Assembly (NCBI GenBank): GCA_018806985.1
Contig: JADANN010000434.1
Coordinates: forward strand, 620,001 to 684,000
From: Angiostrongylus vasorum
Lineage: Eukaryota > Nematoda > Chromadorea > Rhabditida > Metastrongylidae
DNA length: 64,000 bases
Direction: 5' to 3'
Under the pieces are notes generated by a model. That model was not told where the DNA came from and ran no database searches. It saw nothing but the letters and a program-made list of their open reading frames with translations. Below, piece by piece: positions 12,270 to 28,657 of the stretch (position 1 is its first letter; every line of letters begins with the position of its first letter). Both the position numbers and the translations under genes were made by a program.

Positions 12270-12612
12270 TTGCTCACACTGTAGCAGCGTTGTGGCTATT
12301 TTTATAGTTATTAAGACGCGGCGTAGTATGTCCTTCATTGTCAGAAGTAACTTTGCGCAGAGACATGGCCTGCTCTCTAATAAGCAAACCAGCTTTCTTC
12401 CAAGCTGCATATAGGATAGGACAAGCATGACCCTTGGATAGCACGAATCGACCAGCACTAATCAACTTCGGGTGCGCAACATGACACTTCACTTGGTGGA
12501 GGAAAAGTGGCCATATCAGCTGCAGATGTTGAAGAATCTGATGTCCTGAGATGCGCATTCGATTCGCGGCATTTTCAAGATCATCTTGGAGTTGGGCAGA
12601 TACGGTCATCAT
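12270..12612 (-). pseudogene. TKT: Transketolase N-terminal fragment, broken, left arm of inverted pair
   Basis: On the minus strand this reads LQDDLENAANRMRI, then after at least two frame changes the TSxxSAADMAT stretch and [18 protein letters not shown], close to transketolase residues from the N-terminus to the KGHA thiamine-diphosphate region. Frame is lost before and after SAADMAT, so this copy is not translatable. It is homologous to and inverted relative to 12677-13000. Transketolase interconverts sugar phosphates in the pentose phosphate pathway; the parent gene is not in this window. Confidence 0.8.
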
Positions 12613-12676
12613 GAATACCTCAAACTTCTATAATTAAAGCTAACTGGTTGATGATTGAACTTAATTGGTTGAATAA

Positions 12677-13000
12677 TGTTGCACACCCGAAGCTGATTAG
12701 TGCTGACCGATTCGTGTTATCCAAAGGTCATGCTTGTCCTATCCTCTATACAGCTTGGGAGAAAGCTGGCTTGCTTACTGAAAAGCAGGTCATGTCTTTG
12801 CGCAAAAATTACTCTGACATTGAAGGACATCCTACGCCGCGTCCTCATTCTATCGATGTTGCGTTGGGCTCATTTGGACAAGATTTCTCGTGTGCTGCTG
12901 GTATGGCTTACATAGGAAAATACATAGATAAGGCAAGCTATTATAGTCACCGTTGGAGGACAGCTGTACAGAGGCCACAGGTAAGGAATGTCTCTAGTTA
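12677..13000 (+). pseudogene. TKT: Transketolase fragment, right arm of inverted pair
   Basis: The plus strand reads [20 protein letters not shown], then [33 protein letters not shown] and [14 protein letters not shown], matching transketolase through the GSLGQG-like cofactor region. Near 12950 the frame shifts by one before a degraded LLGDGE-like stretch (GEDSCTEAT in the shifted frame), which ends at a GTAAG that looks like a genuine donor site. A retained donor argues for a copied genomic exon rather than a processed retrocopy. No start codon context or downstream exon follows. Confidence 0.85.
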
Positions 13001-13019
13001 AAAACAAAAAACCACCCTG

Positions 13020-14690
13020 ATGTATGACGAGAGGTCACCCGTGTTCACAAGGTAACCCGCCTTGCAGTTCATTGGTGGCTTTTTGGAATACATCAAAAAC
13101 GTTCCAAGAGTTTCTCGCTCGCACTCATTTTTTTGACTCCTTTGCAAGAATAGCGACTTTTACTTCGAAATCCTCTCCGCTATATCTTTGCGCCCTTTTC
13201 GTTCCTAGTACGGTGTTTCCTTTGGCTTAGGTTTCTTGGTCAGATACTCCTTTTATATGGAGGCAGAGTGGTCAACACGTTTCGCCACGTGTCGATCTCC
13301 ACATGTTCTACAAGAAATCATGTATACACCGTATCCAAACAGAATCCAAATCGCCATCGCTACTTTAAGGGCAAATTATGCAATTTTGTAGCAATCCGTA
13401 GGATCGAACAGAAAAAACTAAACCTCTCCCTAAACTGCTCAATCTTCGGATAGCCCGAGAAATACTGGCAATAGATAGAATAGAACAGAGTGGTACCAAG
13501 GCTTGCCACTATGTCCATTTCTTGAAGTTGGACCCCAGTACTCGGTCTCCGCCCAGTATTCTACTTTAGGTATATTGACGATCACTTTGTCACCTGCTGC
13601 ACACAAGAGATGGAGAAATGTCGTTCAATGCTAAAATAACAAAGTACATGAATTTCACCTAGGGGGAAACCGTAGAGCTGACTCCCATTTTCGAACACTC
13701 AAATTAAAGCAGCAAAACTATACTGGTTCATTACCTCACTCTCACTCTTGACACAAAAAAAGGACGCTTTTGAGTAACATCTTTCGAACTGCCACCAGTG
13801 TGTGCACAGAAACAGAGCAGGAGGATACTTCCAGAGAAAAAACAAAGCTCCCAAGCGATAAATCTAGCGGGAACAACGTCCCTGTTTAACTTGCCCTTTA
13901 TCTCCACCGATGTAAACATGTCTTTCTAAGCAACGCTTAGAAAGCGCCAGCTCTAGAGAAACCGCTAACAGTGACTAAAATACCACCGAACATCCTAAGA
14001 CGACAATTAGTTCCATGTCCCTTGTATGACCATCTGTATATATCACAAAATCGGATATCTGGCCCCCACGGCGCAAACTGCGACTCCTTAACTTCGGGTA
14101 AGGTGCATCTGATTAGTTGTAAAGCATTTGGAGACGAATACGTTGGCAAAACGGGTAGACCACACTGTGTCCGCACAAAAGTGTTTGCTTGGGAAAATCA
14201 AAGTCAAACAAAAAACACTCTTCTAGGCACGCATAGGGTACAAAGCAGAGCAGAGAAGATTTTGGTGCAAAAATCGCAATCCACGCAAAGAAATCCATAA
14301 CATTAGCGCGTAAACATCTAGAAGCGTTTGGATAAAATCGAAAAATTCAAAAATGAACCGCAAAGAGGACTGCCTTATGACCACGTGTTACCTCGCATCA
14401 TACCTTCAGGGTGACTTTTTGGCCTGAGCCAGCCACATTCAACTATGTAAGACTTTGTGTGGCTGGACCACATCAAATCACTGCGAGGGCTGCAAAGAAC
14501 AAAATGATGAGTGCTTAAAAGAAGTTGTTTATCATGCGAATGAAAATCTACGCATTAAGCTTTATCTGCTGAGGTTATGAAAGTGTATCGCTAAGTACAA
14601 TGCGTGTCAGTCCGCCGTTTCCAGGCTCTAAAGAAGGCGAAACGGGCCAAATGTCATCGAGCATTAAATGAATCTTGTTATTGACAGAAT
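13020..14690 (+). mobile_element. Second Penelope-like element, heavily degraded
   Basis: 13020 to about 13345 is an inverted copy of the element's 3' end, including the reverse-strand ISCRTCGD endonuclease core at 13280-13340. A plus-oriented body follows: LNLSLNCSIFG (RT) at 13420-13450, then HLISCKAFGDEYVGKTGRP (GIY-YIG) at 14105-14160, and a 3' end at 14620-14690 resembling CCAGGCTCTGAAGAAGGCGA of the first copy. The layout matches the element at 4018-6719, but the RT is mostly deleted and frames are broken. It abuts the transketolase palindrome. Confidence 0.78.
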
Positions 14691-14737
14691 CGTTTCTACT
14701 CAAGAACAAAACCTTGGAACTGATTTTATACATCACT

Positions 14738-14800
14738 AGGCTATCGCATGTCACCTTATGGACCAAATATGCATTCAATCGCTCAAGAGTTGATCAAAGC
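14738..14800 (+). repeat. S1 SINE fragment
   Basis: ACTAGGCTATCGCATGTCAC followed by CCAAATATGCATTCAATC matches the central-3' part of S1 only. Confidence 0.5.
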
Positions 14801-16504
14801 CAAACTCCCTATAATTTATGTTTTGGAATACATTGCGATAGGGAATTGCTAATGGATTTGTGAAGTTTCATCGGACAAAATAGGCGATTCAGGTGCAGAA
14901 CTGGATGTGAAGCGGCGCTTAAACGATTAGACTAAAAAACTAAGAAGATGAAATCAAATTATTCTCATTCCCAACTGCATCACCACAACAAGTTTTCGTC
15001 TCTCCTTCACGGAAAGGCGTTCTGACAGCGTGACACCTGCATTGCCCCCGGGAAAGCTTCAAAAAATCCCAACCAAATCTTCGGCGTCGTTACCTTGAGG
15101 GATCAGTGAAACATAGAGAATGTCCTTTGTTCTTAATCAAGCCGGAAAAACAATTGAAATGACCACAAACTGGGAGAAAACCCATAGGACGATAGTAAGC
15201 CAACTGAAACAGTGAGTTGCTTGATTCCAGAAACCACATTCTCACTGTATGTAGGGGTTCGTTAAATGAATATACACAATGTGAATGAGAGTTTTTGTAC
15301 AAGAAATATATCCCTAGGGTTCAGCGTTCGAGGATCTCAAAGAATTCACCAATCGACCCAAAGCTACACCGAAAGTTGGCACTTCATCGACGTTGAGATT
15401 GTGCTCACCACCTATTGAGCTTATGAGCGATATCTAATATGATATGGACTTGTAGTGACAAATGGTCAATATATAGTATTGACCATTCACCATACAAGAA
15501 CCTCACTAGTTTCTTTATCCGTCTCGCTATTAACCTATCCAACCACAAAACTAAATTTAAGTAAAACGAGATACCCATTTCAAGAGTCATGAGAGCACAA
15601 AAACCTTCACCACCTTCCCGCTGCCCCGGTTTTTCTCAGCAATGGATGTAATGAGTCAGAATTCCAATTCAAACTAATGGTACTTTACAATCTCACGCTA
15701 CAATACAAACCATGTATTCTTACACGTAGTCTTCACAATATGAAGCACATAGTTAATAATTCGATTTATCAAATTAGCAACGACATATATTTTTCTAAGG
15801 ATAACATTGGAATGAATGAAGGTGGAAACCAGCTTTTCCTGTGCATGTTATGAGTAGGATTTGAAGCATATCGATTGAGCGACTCCACATACTAGTTTAT
15901 CTTCTCATCAATGAACCTTTTCATATCGCGAAGTTCCTGAAAGTAAATTGGACTGATTGACGGTATCCTCAGATCTTAATATCAGTGACCAAGCATACGT
16001 TATTGATTAACTAAGAATCTATCACTTTATCCGGTCAGTTCAAAACCTGACTCGACCTTGATCTCTACTATTCACCAAAAAATGTTTAAACCATCTCTTT
16101 AGATTTAGATTGTATGGATATTTAACGTCTTTTGCTGATCAACATGAACACATGGAATTCACTTACGACAATAGAGGAAACGAAGCGACAGAATGATTCT
16201 TTAATATCCTCGCGTTCAGTTCATAACTAGCTTTCTATAGTCAGTTCCTTTTTCCACAAAGGCATTTTTATGCACTTTATAACTTGAACTGCATATTTTA
16301 TGCACATCACAACTAACACTTCAGTTTCTGGACAAGCTCTCCTCCAATGAATCCCTCTGCGATTGCTGGCATAAATGTACACTTAGCTGGTCCGATAAAT
16401 GGATATATAGAACTTCTCTGTTTATTTCTATTTCGTTTACACTATCCTGCAATACACATGGTCGTTAGTTCGATTTTACGCCCAAGATAACTAAGCCCCT
16501 AACC

Positions 16505-16690
16505 TTCCAAGGTTGGTCCCAGACTTGTCAGAAAGGATAAAAACAGTTGATACACGAGCTGATACATTGGTAGGTCATCATAAGTCACTGCATAGACCAA
16601 ATATGCATTCGATCACCTATTTCATGCCTCGTGAAGTCGAATTACAGACCATCATGGGTTTAGAAGGCCAAAGTCTTATTCACATCCTTT
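16505..16690 (+). repeat. S1 SINE, diverged 3' half
   Basis: GGTCCCAGACTTGTCAGAAA, GATACATTGGTAGGTCATC and ATATGCATTCGATCACCTAT are S1 landmarks; an S2 follows immediately. Confidence 0.6.
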
Positions 16691-16691
16691 C

Positions 16692-16868
16692 AGGGTAAAA
16701 AAGACTAGCTCAGAGAAAGGCAGAACGAGGACCTCAGTGGTGCCGTGCATAACAGGTGAACCTCGGAAAGGATAACCACGGTTCGATCTGGCCTGAGGCC
16801 GAAGTTTTGCAAATACCTCAGAATCACTGTGGTTGCATTTCACATATCCATTCAATTTTCACCTCTAC
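16692..16868 (+). repeat. S2 repeat, plus orientation
   Basis: GACTAGCTCAGAGAAAGGCA, a tRNA-like GTGGTGCCGTGCATAACAGG, GGTTCGATCTGGCC and TTTTGCAAATACCTCAGAAT. Confidence 0.7.
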
Positions 16869-17117
16869 ACGCAGCCCCAAAAGTCAATACCAATCACACC
16901 AAACCTAAAGCCATTACAGATTGACGTTACAATCCCAATCTCGCATTCATGTTGCAAACGTATTGAGGAAATTTGTTTTGTACATTAAAAATTTCGCAAC
17001 ATACATGTTTGGTAACCAAGCTGGGGAAAAAACAGAAGCCAGTGTTGATCGGCCACTTTAAAACGTTATAACTTAGCTTAAATACTACAGTATTTAAAAA
17101 GAGTTGATAGAACGTAA

Positions 17118-17205
17118 AGGATAAAGCTTCCGGAGCTGATCAATAGCGAAGGTCCAGCATGCATTCAACTTCTTAAAGCGTCATTAGAAGTGGCTGAATG
17201 CATTA
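17118..17205 (-). repeat. S1 SINE, 3' end only
   Basis: AAAGGATAAAGCTTCCGGAG through CATGCATTCAACTTC to GTGGCTGAATGCAT; the head is missing. Confidence 0.6.
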
Positions 17206-17589
17206 ACGAATTCTGCGTTACGACGGCGTCCAACCATACGCTGCACAACTACTTAAAGCTTCGAAACATTGCTTCATCCATCACCCTTGATGGAGCATCC
17301 CGCTAACCAACTTTCACCGTCTTCAAGCATTTCGGCAATAACTACTTGGGAAAATATCCAGCAACGAAGCCGCAAAAAATGCTTCCAAAGAATCCGTTGA
17401 TTCCAGCATAAATTAACTTTTACGCTGTTGAGAAAAAGGTTTAGATTCTAATAGCCCTTACAATGAACAATAAAGTTGTCCTAGAACCAACTTATAGCGA
17501 TGTAAAATCCCCGGTCTAAATCACTAATTACTTCTGCACCAAGTAAATATTAAACAGATAGAAAAACAGTAACAGCATATGTTTTCAAC

Positions 17590-17840
17590 TTCTTATTTAC
17601 TGCCTACTCTTTTTTCATGGCAGGACATGATGTGAAGTGCAACCATGGGGATGCTGACATATGGGCAAAGCTCAGAACCTCAGATGTGCTTCGAACCCCC
17701 AGATTACGCTTCCCGAGGGTTCACGTGTTATCCACTATGCCAACCGAAGTCTTTGCTTTGTCTTTCTCCCAACCAGTTTCTTACCCTAACCATGCCATTA
17801 GCAATTATCCGACAAATTGAATGATCTGGGAAGGTCGAAA
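17590..17840 (-). repeat. S2 repeat
   Basis: TCTTATTTACTGCCTACTC, CATGGCAGGACATGATGTGA, TTCGAACCCCCAGATTACGC, and a degenerate AATTATCCGACAAATTGA. Confidence 0.7.
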
Positions 17841-17946
17841 TCACAGCGTTAACAACGACATGGCAAAAGAAGGTTGGAAAAACGGAAACAATAACAAAAG
17901 GAAAAGGAACATAGCATAGTATAGAACACAATATATAACATAAAAG

Positions 17947-18232
17947 ATAAAAGGATAAAGCTTTCCACGTTGATCAATCCCTGAGGGATGGGCCATGCAT
18001 TCGACTTCATTATGTATCGTTGGAGGTGATTGAATGCATATCTGGCATTTACAATGACTCGCAGTGGCCTGCCGATGTATCGAGCCAGTGCTGTTATACT
18101 CCCAGACAAGCCTGGTACCAATCTGCTGACCCCGGAGGGACGGAAGTCTTGGTGAGCCATGGGCGCGGGAATCGATTCCACGTGTGTGTCGCAGTGACAC
18201 CTCCAACCACTGCGCCACACACGCTCAATATA
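17947..18232 (-). repeat. S1 SINE, full length
   Basis: AAGGATAAAGCTTTCCACGT to CCACTGCGCCACACACGCTC; all S1 landmarks are present, including the box-B-like GGAATCGATTCC. Confidence 0.9.
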
Positions 18233-18899
18233 TGACATAAAATGCGTAGTATATAGAAAGCAGAAAAGAATTTAAGAAGAGAAGTGTAGAAACTACGTCA
18301 AAAAAGACGAATGACAGCTCAAAAAACAGAAGACGCGAAATTTGTTGGCCAATTGGAAGTCTTCTACGTCGGATAATGCTAACATTACGTTTAATTTATA
18401 CTGGAAATATAAAAATATATTTATTTTATATCTGTATAATATTTCATCTTGAAAACTTTCACTGCTGTGATATAATAGAACAGTTTCTCACCCGAATCCT
18501 AAGCTCTCCCTTCTATGTTGTGATGAAGAAAAAACCTCGCTAATGAGTATAAGCTTCCTTTCAAAACAGTTGACTACTTCTCTACAAATTCTGCCTTAAC
18601 TTGCGATTTCAGAAATGGAGAATTCTTACAGATTTTCTTCTTTGATGACTGAACTATCATGAAGGCGGTTTAGTACTTGTAACTAACTGCCTACCGATGG
18701 TAGTAAACTTGTAACCGACTATATCGACTATATAAACAAAAGACTTACAATAGACAATTTCGCGTGAACGCATAAGCTTAAATAACCATGGATTTTGACA
18801 AATATTATGCAAGCTATATAATAACCTCTAAAACTAATCTGTACGGATACTTAGTAAGAAAAAAACATCCGCCGGAACTGAAGAAAATTTAAAACCAAC

Positions 18900-22237
<3,338 letters not shown>

Positions 22238-22359
22238 TGCTGTACTCTGTAGTGTACTTAAGGTAAATCGTTTTGCACAAGTCTGAGGTTGAATGGAAAC
22301 CGTGACTAGCAATCCTGACACAAGACGTCTCAGTGTTACCGAACACTTCAACATGCCAA

Positions 22360-25320
22360 CCCGAAAGCAAACAACACTTTTGTGTAATCTCCAAGTGAAA
22401 TAAACAAAAAGACTTCGTGTGGAAAAACATGACGAATAAGATAAAACGAATTGGTTGTAATGTAATACCGAGGCAGGAAAACAATCAAGAAAGGGAGAAA
22501 CTCGACCTCTAACAGATTTTCTTCCGTTCTTTGAGGAACCAGTGAAGTGCTAACGTCACTGCCTGTGTACCACACCACTTGGTTTAATCTTATATCACAA
22601 ACAGACACAACTTTTAATTAATAAAAAAGGCATTTCAACAATTCCAGTTACAAGAATAACAGTTACGAATGATAATCCGGCGAAAAAAATGGTCTCTAGC
22701 CATATTCTCAGACCAATACCGTTCAACCAACACTAAACTGAAACATTTTCAAAGAGTTATAGTAGGTTTTTCAACATAAGGAGTGAGGCTTTCTAATATC
22801 GGGACCCTTCTTTAATACTAGCACTTAGTACCTCGAACACTGGTGAAATACATACGTTGCCAAACACGAAACCATACTTTGAAGGCCATCTGGATTCTCA
22901 CATTTGAGCTCCATCATAGCCTATGGATGATCATGGGTGTCGGACTGAAACGTGCAACATAGTGTTGTACCAAAGGAGGGAGTCGCAAATTAAGAAGTTC
23001 AACATTTTCATCTGTATTCCCAGCTAACGGTAATGCCACGAATTGTTATCGTTCTGCTAGAAACGCAGGCGCACTGTGGTAAACCTCCCTTCGTCCGATA
23101 CTTAGGGATTGCTGAAAAGCTAACTCTGGACTCTAGAGAGAAAACCCGGGAAACAAACCGTATATCAGTCTCTATGGCACAATTTTACTGGAGCAGGATC
23201 AAAATAAGTCGACATAGTACAATTTCTTGCTTTGCACCTACAACAGTTGAGCAATATGGCCGACACCGAATTTAATGGTCTTCTAACGAGTGATCTTCAC
23301 GACCTCACGTAACGGCTGGAATACCAACATGTGATTATTAGGTTGGGAGAAGTTTACTATAGAGGAAAGGCATCTTTATCGTCAAAGGAGTAGGCCCTTT
23401 CTTTCAGTCATTCGTTGGCTGACGGCATACACAAGATCGTGTCATCTTGGCTAATCCTGTACATCCAACGTGTTATATGAAAACCTATACCATCAACTGC
23501 TATTACCAACCTGTATAGCTGACAACAACGACCTAATGCCTTGTGATCAGGTGGAAGAGGTGATCTGGAGCGAAGTCCTCTTAGAGATATGTTGTGGATG
23601 ATTTTAACGCCATTCTAGGAAACATCAATAAAAGCAATGAAAGCGAACAGATGACAGGAAAAATATGGAAAACGGGACTAAAACGAAAACGGAATCAGCC
23701 CTGGTGGAGCCCATAGAATGCGCTAAAAATTCATTTTTCAAAAAGAAAGATTTCTGCTGGACATTGAAGTTGCCTAGTGACAGGACTTATACAGAAGTCT
23801 ATATCTCGTAATCAGAATGACTCTGTAATGTCTGCTTAGTACCACCATTATGCGCTATATATGAGCTGTGCTGTGACTTGATCCAATCGCAAGCAAGAAA
23901 AGCACCATGTCATTACCCTGCAGGAAAAGAGAAGCTGTTCATCTCAGGATCATCATGGCGGGGGAACCTCTGGATATCACTTTCCTTCCGAAAGAGAAAA
24001 ACCACCGCGAAAACCACCGAAATTCTTCTTATGAAACGACAGTTATGGTCATTGGCACGAAGGTATGCACGTCTCCAGAAGCAAGCAATATCACGATATA
24101 TCACAATATCCGACTTTTTTCGAGAAATAAACCCCGAATTACAAAAATTTTCCGCGACCAATACATAATGCTTTAAAAACGATGGAGTCTCAGACCAGTG
24201 AAGCCCCTAGCAATGGTTACACTCACAAAGAAAGATGACTGTTCGAAACTACCAATTTGTTCAATTTGCTTGTAGTATACCAACGCGCAAAACATAAATT
24301 TTGGATGAAGTGACTAGTTGAAAAGGATTCCAGCACTGACTCAACTGCTTCGGTCACATCCAGGGCAGAAATGGAATCGTCAAAGTAGGTCAAAAATACT
24401 TGTCCTTTGTTCTAACGCCTTATCGACTATGAAAGATTTCCGACAATGAGATGGACTCTACACTATCATCGCTCTTCGAACAAGAGATGAACCTGGCATA
24501 AGCACTTTATCCAGATTCCATCACAATGACAACGAAAACGCAGTTTCTTCACCAACACTTAACGGAAAACTCCGACACGGCGATACCACTTATACTGTTC
24601 AGTGACGCATTCCAATGGATGAGCTATCTCGATTAGGGCAAATACTCCATGAAATTCCTATCAATCTCGGGATTGCTCAATAAGCTGGTGCTTTCATCTA
24701 GCGAAACCTAGCAAACCTTTCACTTCCTGGAAATATTGTTACCACCTCGATGAATATTAGTGAAGCAAAGGCGATGCCCAAAAGCTTTAACATTGCAAAG
24801 AAAATAGACATGATCATGCATAAGCCGAATCCAAAGCATTCCTTAAAAACTCATGGATGCAACATACGAACTGAAATAGACGATTCGTTAATGGCAGAGT
24901 GCACCCTATGTCTTCCCAAGGAGCTACATGGACAAAGAAACTAGATGAAGGTATTACTGTAGAATAGAAGACAGCATCATGAGCAGTGTGTGGTTCCTTA
25001 ATGGATCCATCCACCGACAATGGACCGACCGATCCCTAACATGTTTCACCCAGTGGTCCTTCCACTGCTCCTGCTTGACAGCTCGAAAACACTTGTGCCT
25101 CAGATCAGCCACCTGCATTTACTACTATTAAGGTTTTATAAATGATGGCATAATAAGTCCAAATATGACCACCATCACTGTGGATGAGAATCACAAGAGA
25201 ACAGATGAATAGAAAACCTGCTGGAGCCCGCAAAAACCATGAACACTCTCAAGCCTTATACTGAGGAAGGAAATGGACATTTAAAACCGTTCTTTTTCCC
25301 GTTATAGTATCGGAAATTAT
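22360..25320. other. Upstream of LYPLA: probable decayed insertion, unidentified
   Basis: 22360-23000 shows nothing convincing. From about 23620 to 25260 many long but broken plus-strand frames appear (for example RGNLWISLSFRKRK near 23970 and SEAKAMPKSFNIAKK near 24760), GC somewhat higher than the flanks, with no intron pattern. This looks like an old coding element, but no diagnostic domain is visible. Confidence 0.3.
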
Positions 25321-25327
25321 AAATAAG

Positions 25328-25510
25328 AAGGATAAAGCTCTCAAAGTTGATCGATCCCCTGAGGGATGCGCCATGCATTGGACTTCATTAAGCATCGTTG
25401 GAGGTGTTTAAATGCATATCTGGCCTTTACAAATGAAAGGTTTGGTGAGCCTGGGGCGCGATTATGAATCCCATGTGTATTGCAGGGTGTCTCCGACCAC
25501 TGCGCCGCTC
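25328..25510 (-). repeat. S1 SINE, internally deleted
   Basis: Tail AAGGATAAAGCTCTCAAAG and head CCGACCACTGCGCC are present; the central GACTCGC to GGAGGGAT portion is missing. Confidence 0.8.
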
Positions 25511-26021
25511 CTGGATGGATTGACGCAGCATTGAACAAATGAGAGAAGAAATAAAACAGAAGCTGAAGTAACCAAATACGAAAAAAAATAACGAAGCATG
25601 AAGAAAGTTTCGGTTAACTTTAAAATGGTACCTAACGTCAACACATACTACGTTTGAACACAGTGATCACATGAAAGCGACTAAATTTCATCCTTGCTCT
25701 AAGGACATACACATTTTCCTAACCACTGCACCTACGAAGTCGGAAATTAGATGGAACAATGTGTATGGTTACAATAAAAGGGTTCACAACTCATCTATAA
25801 CGCTTAAAGGTGCTTTTCAAAATGTAAATACTACTGCAAAAACTTGGGAAAGCATCCAAAAAGAGTTTACTTCCCAAAGTGCTTAGCTAACCCTACACTT
25901 TAAATCTTGATATTGTAAATATAAACTCGACGGAACACCAATAACGATGGAATTGTGGATTATACATCCATCCTTTGCAGTATAACTAGGAATTTCTTTC
26001 CTTACAACCAAGAAGGAACTA

Positions 26022-26385
26022 CACGCCGTTGTGCGGCCCCCAGCATAGCCTCCATTTTTTCCGGAGTTTTACCAGTTTACGTATTGTGGTTCCCTGCAGT
26101 TCCAAGGTCAGCAAGGCGAAAGCCTACCCCGGCTCGTCACCACCACAAGCAAACACAGCCCTTGTGAATCATAGGGCCATTTGTCAGCATGCGACTAGTT
26201 TGACATTAGGGACCGTGCTGGATCCTGGTATTGGTTTACTCTTAGCTAGGCTTCCTGATGGAAACGTCGGACTCCTTCTCAGCTTGGGAGGTCCTGGTGG
26301 GGGCATGAATCTACAGTTGTACATCGCAGCCCAACACCCAGGAACACCTCCCAGCTACGATGAAGTGGTAAACCACTGGGGATGT
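26022..26385 (+). repeat. S3 repeat
   Basis: CGCCGTTGTGCGGCCCCCAG to GAAGTGGTAAACCACTGGG. Confidence 0.85.
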
Positions 26386-26759
26386 ATACACTATTGAATA
26401 AGATAAACCCACCACCATATTCCAGTAGTACAACTTTCCAAAAAAAAATACCCAACATTCTTGAAGCCTCCTAAACGTTAGACGGTACAAGATAACTTAC
26501 TAAACACTACGTAGTACCATAAAAGTTCCCCAAAACGCAGCCAACACCAAAGCTACATTATTCCCTCCTACGCTGCATGCAAGGACTCCAAACACGAAGG
26601 ATAGGCCCCGTGCCTTTATCCTAGGTCACATTCGAATTCTAAGAATGGATTCCACTCTTTAATGCTTGAATGAGCCATACCTTCCGTATACAATTAAAGC
26701 CGTGCATACTTGCGTGGGTTTACTTATCCAAAAATCTGCAAGCTGTATTTTTTCACTGC

Positions 26760-27262
26760 ATAACTTTTTATTTGCTAGCAATCACAATAATGGGCAGGTA
26801 ATCATAGGTTATACATTGTAACCTGGACTACATTCTCAGCTTAACTGGATTCAATAGGATTTATGCTCTTATGATCATTCCTGCTAACGGTTGATTGCTG
26901 ATGGTACCGTTAGGTAGAAAGGTAGCTATCAGAAAGGCAAAGGAACAGCCTCAGCAGTACAGTGGATACCAAATGGACCCTCGGAAAGGGTACTCACGAA
27001 TTCGAAGCCCACCTCACGTCCCGAGTTTTGGTCATATGTCAGTATATTTGTGGCTGCATAAATGGTTGATATTTGAACACCAATAGGACAAATTCTCTTG
27101 GTGGCACCGTTAGAGCAAAAAAACTCGTTGAAAGCTAAAGCAACGGCTTCACTGGTGCAGTGGGTAACAAGTGAGCACTCCGGAAGGGGAATCACGGGTT
27201 GGGATCTGGGCTGGTGTATGAACTCTCCAAATATTTGACCATGTTGTCTATTCTGCATTTTA
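26760..27262 (+). repeat. Two diverged S2-like copies in tandem
   Basis: 26885-27075 and 27085-27262 both run from a TGGTACCGTTAG/TGGCACCGTTAG start through GCAGTGGGTAACAAGTGAGC or equivalent and a GAAAGGGTACTCACG box-B-like region. 26760-26880 holds a reverse S2-like start (TTTTTATTTGCTAGC). Confidence 0.5.
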
Positions 27263-28657
27263 GTGAATTATATGCACATTCATTAGATAAGAAACTTCCC
27301 ACAAAGCAAACTGGAAGTGAATTGTAGGCTGAGACGACTCCTTACAAAGATGCTCTATGGCTGTACTGGAAAAGATCTAAAATTCAACCAGAGCACCCAC
27401 TCCGTAACCTTCACGTCATTACCGTCTTCCCAAGGACAACAGGAATAAATAGTTTTCTACTAAAAGTTTTACGCTGTTGGTGTCCATCAAGTGAGTTGCC
27501 AACACTGGGTAACTTTGGTGCGCAAAGTTTTTTGGACAAAGATTTACCCGAACCCTCTCAAATTTCGCTACTGACTTTAGCGATGTCGTATGGGTTGGGT
27601 GGAAGGATAACTGTGATGCAATTGGAGTGTAGTACACAGAAAATGAGCGCTCATACAATACTGTGAGTGGTAAATTGACCATAGAAGTAGTAAACTGTAT
27701 AGGCACATTAAATCTTTACTAAAGTTACATCGAACCAGTACCAAATTCCAAATGAAAAACAGAGAAATCGAGCAAGTTGGAGCCGAAGACATCAGATATG
27801 ATGCAATTCCTGCCACTTATTTTGCAGAATAGAAGTTTCTAGCCCACTTTGTGTTATCATCCGAAAAGTTATCCAGAACGAATTTTGTGGAGCGTGGCGT
27901 CTAGGAAAACCTCTATTTTACACTTAAAAATATACAAAAGTCTTTTTTAGACCAGTTCAAGTACTTATATAACATGTATGAAATATACCATACATAACTT
28001 ACACAACTTTACCATATGCTGACAACAAGGTAGTTTCATGGCGGACAGGCATTTTTCGTCATATAAAAGAGTTCGACCTATTGTAAAATCATGTATAGAT
28101 GCATACACGAGCAAAGAGGACACTTAAGATATGAAAAACACATTCACTACCAACGAAGAAAACAGAAAACTGACTTATGGGACGAAATTGCAATAACAAA
28201 TGCAGTGTTACCTGCTAGAAGACTTTGGCCGAGGCGAATCACATAGTATGCATTTACTCGCTAATGTGTTAAAGTGGATTTTTAATGGTTGGTATGAACA
28301 CTGGGAAACGTAAGAGTAGATATGATGGGATCTCAATGGATGCCCCACGAAATGCGCTTATAAAATATTGCACAAAGAAATATTTAAATCGGATGGAAAA
28401 TTACAGAGTAATTAAACAGCCGAAACTTAGTGAAACCTATAGCGCTACTCATTAGCAATCGCCTGAGTTTGACTAGAATGTTTTCACTTACATTCGTTAT
28501 TGAAACTGCCTCAGGTATTACATTATTCACTATGTCAACACTGAATAAATAGCGTTGAATTCCGAATTCCATCAACAAACTTAACGAAATATAGAGGAAA
28601 AATAACATATAACCTCACAACGTTAGGATGACGAATTTGAAGGGATAAATAACAAGG

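Larger units (their letters stand above)
14700..17580. other. Gene-free stretch with scattered repeat fragments
   Basis: Apart from S1 pieces at 14738 and 16505 and the S2 at 16692, I see only short unsupported frames and no splice-consistent exons. AT-rich and unstructured. Confidence 0.5.
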
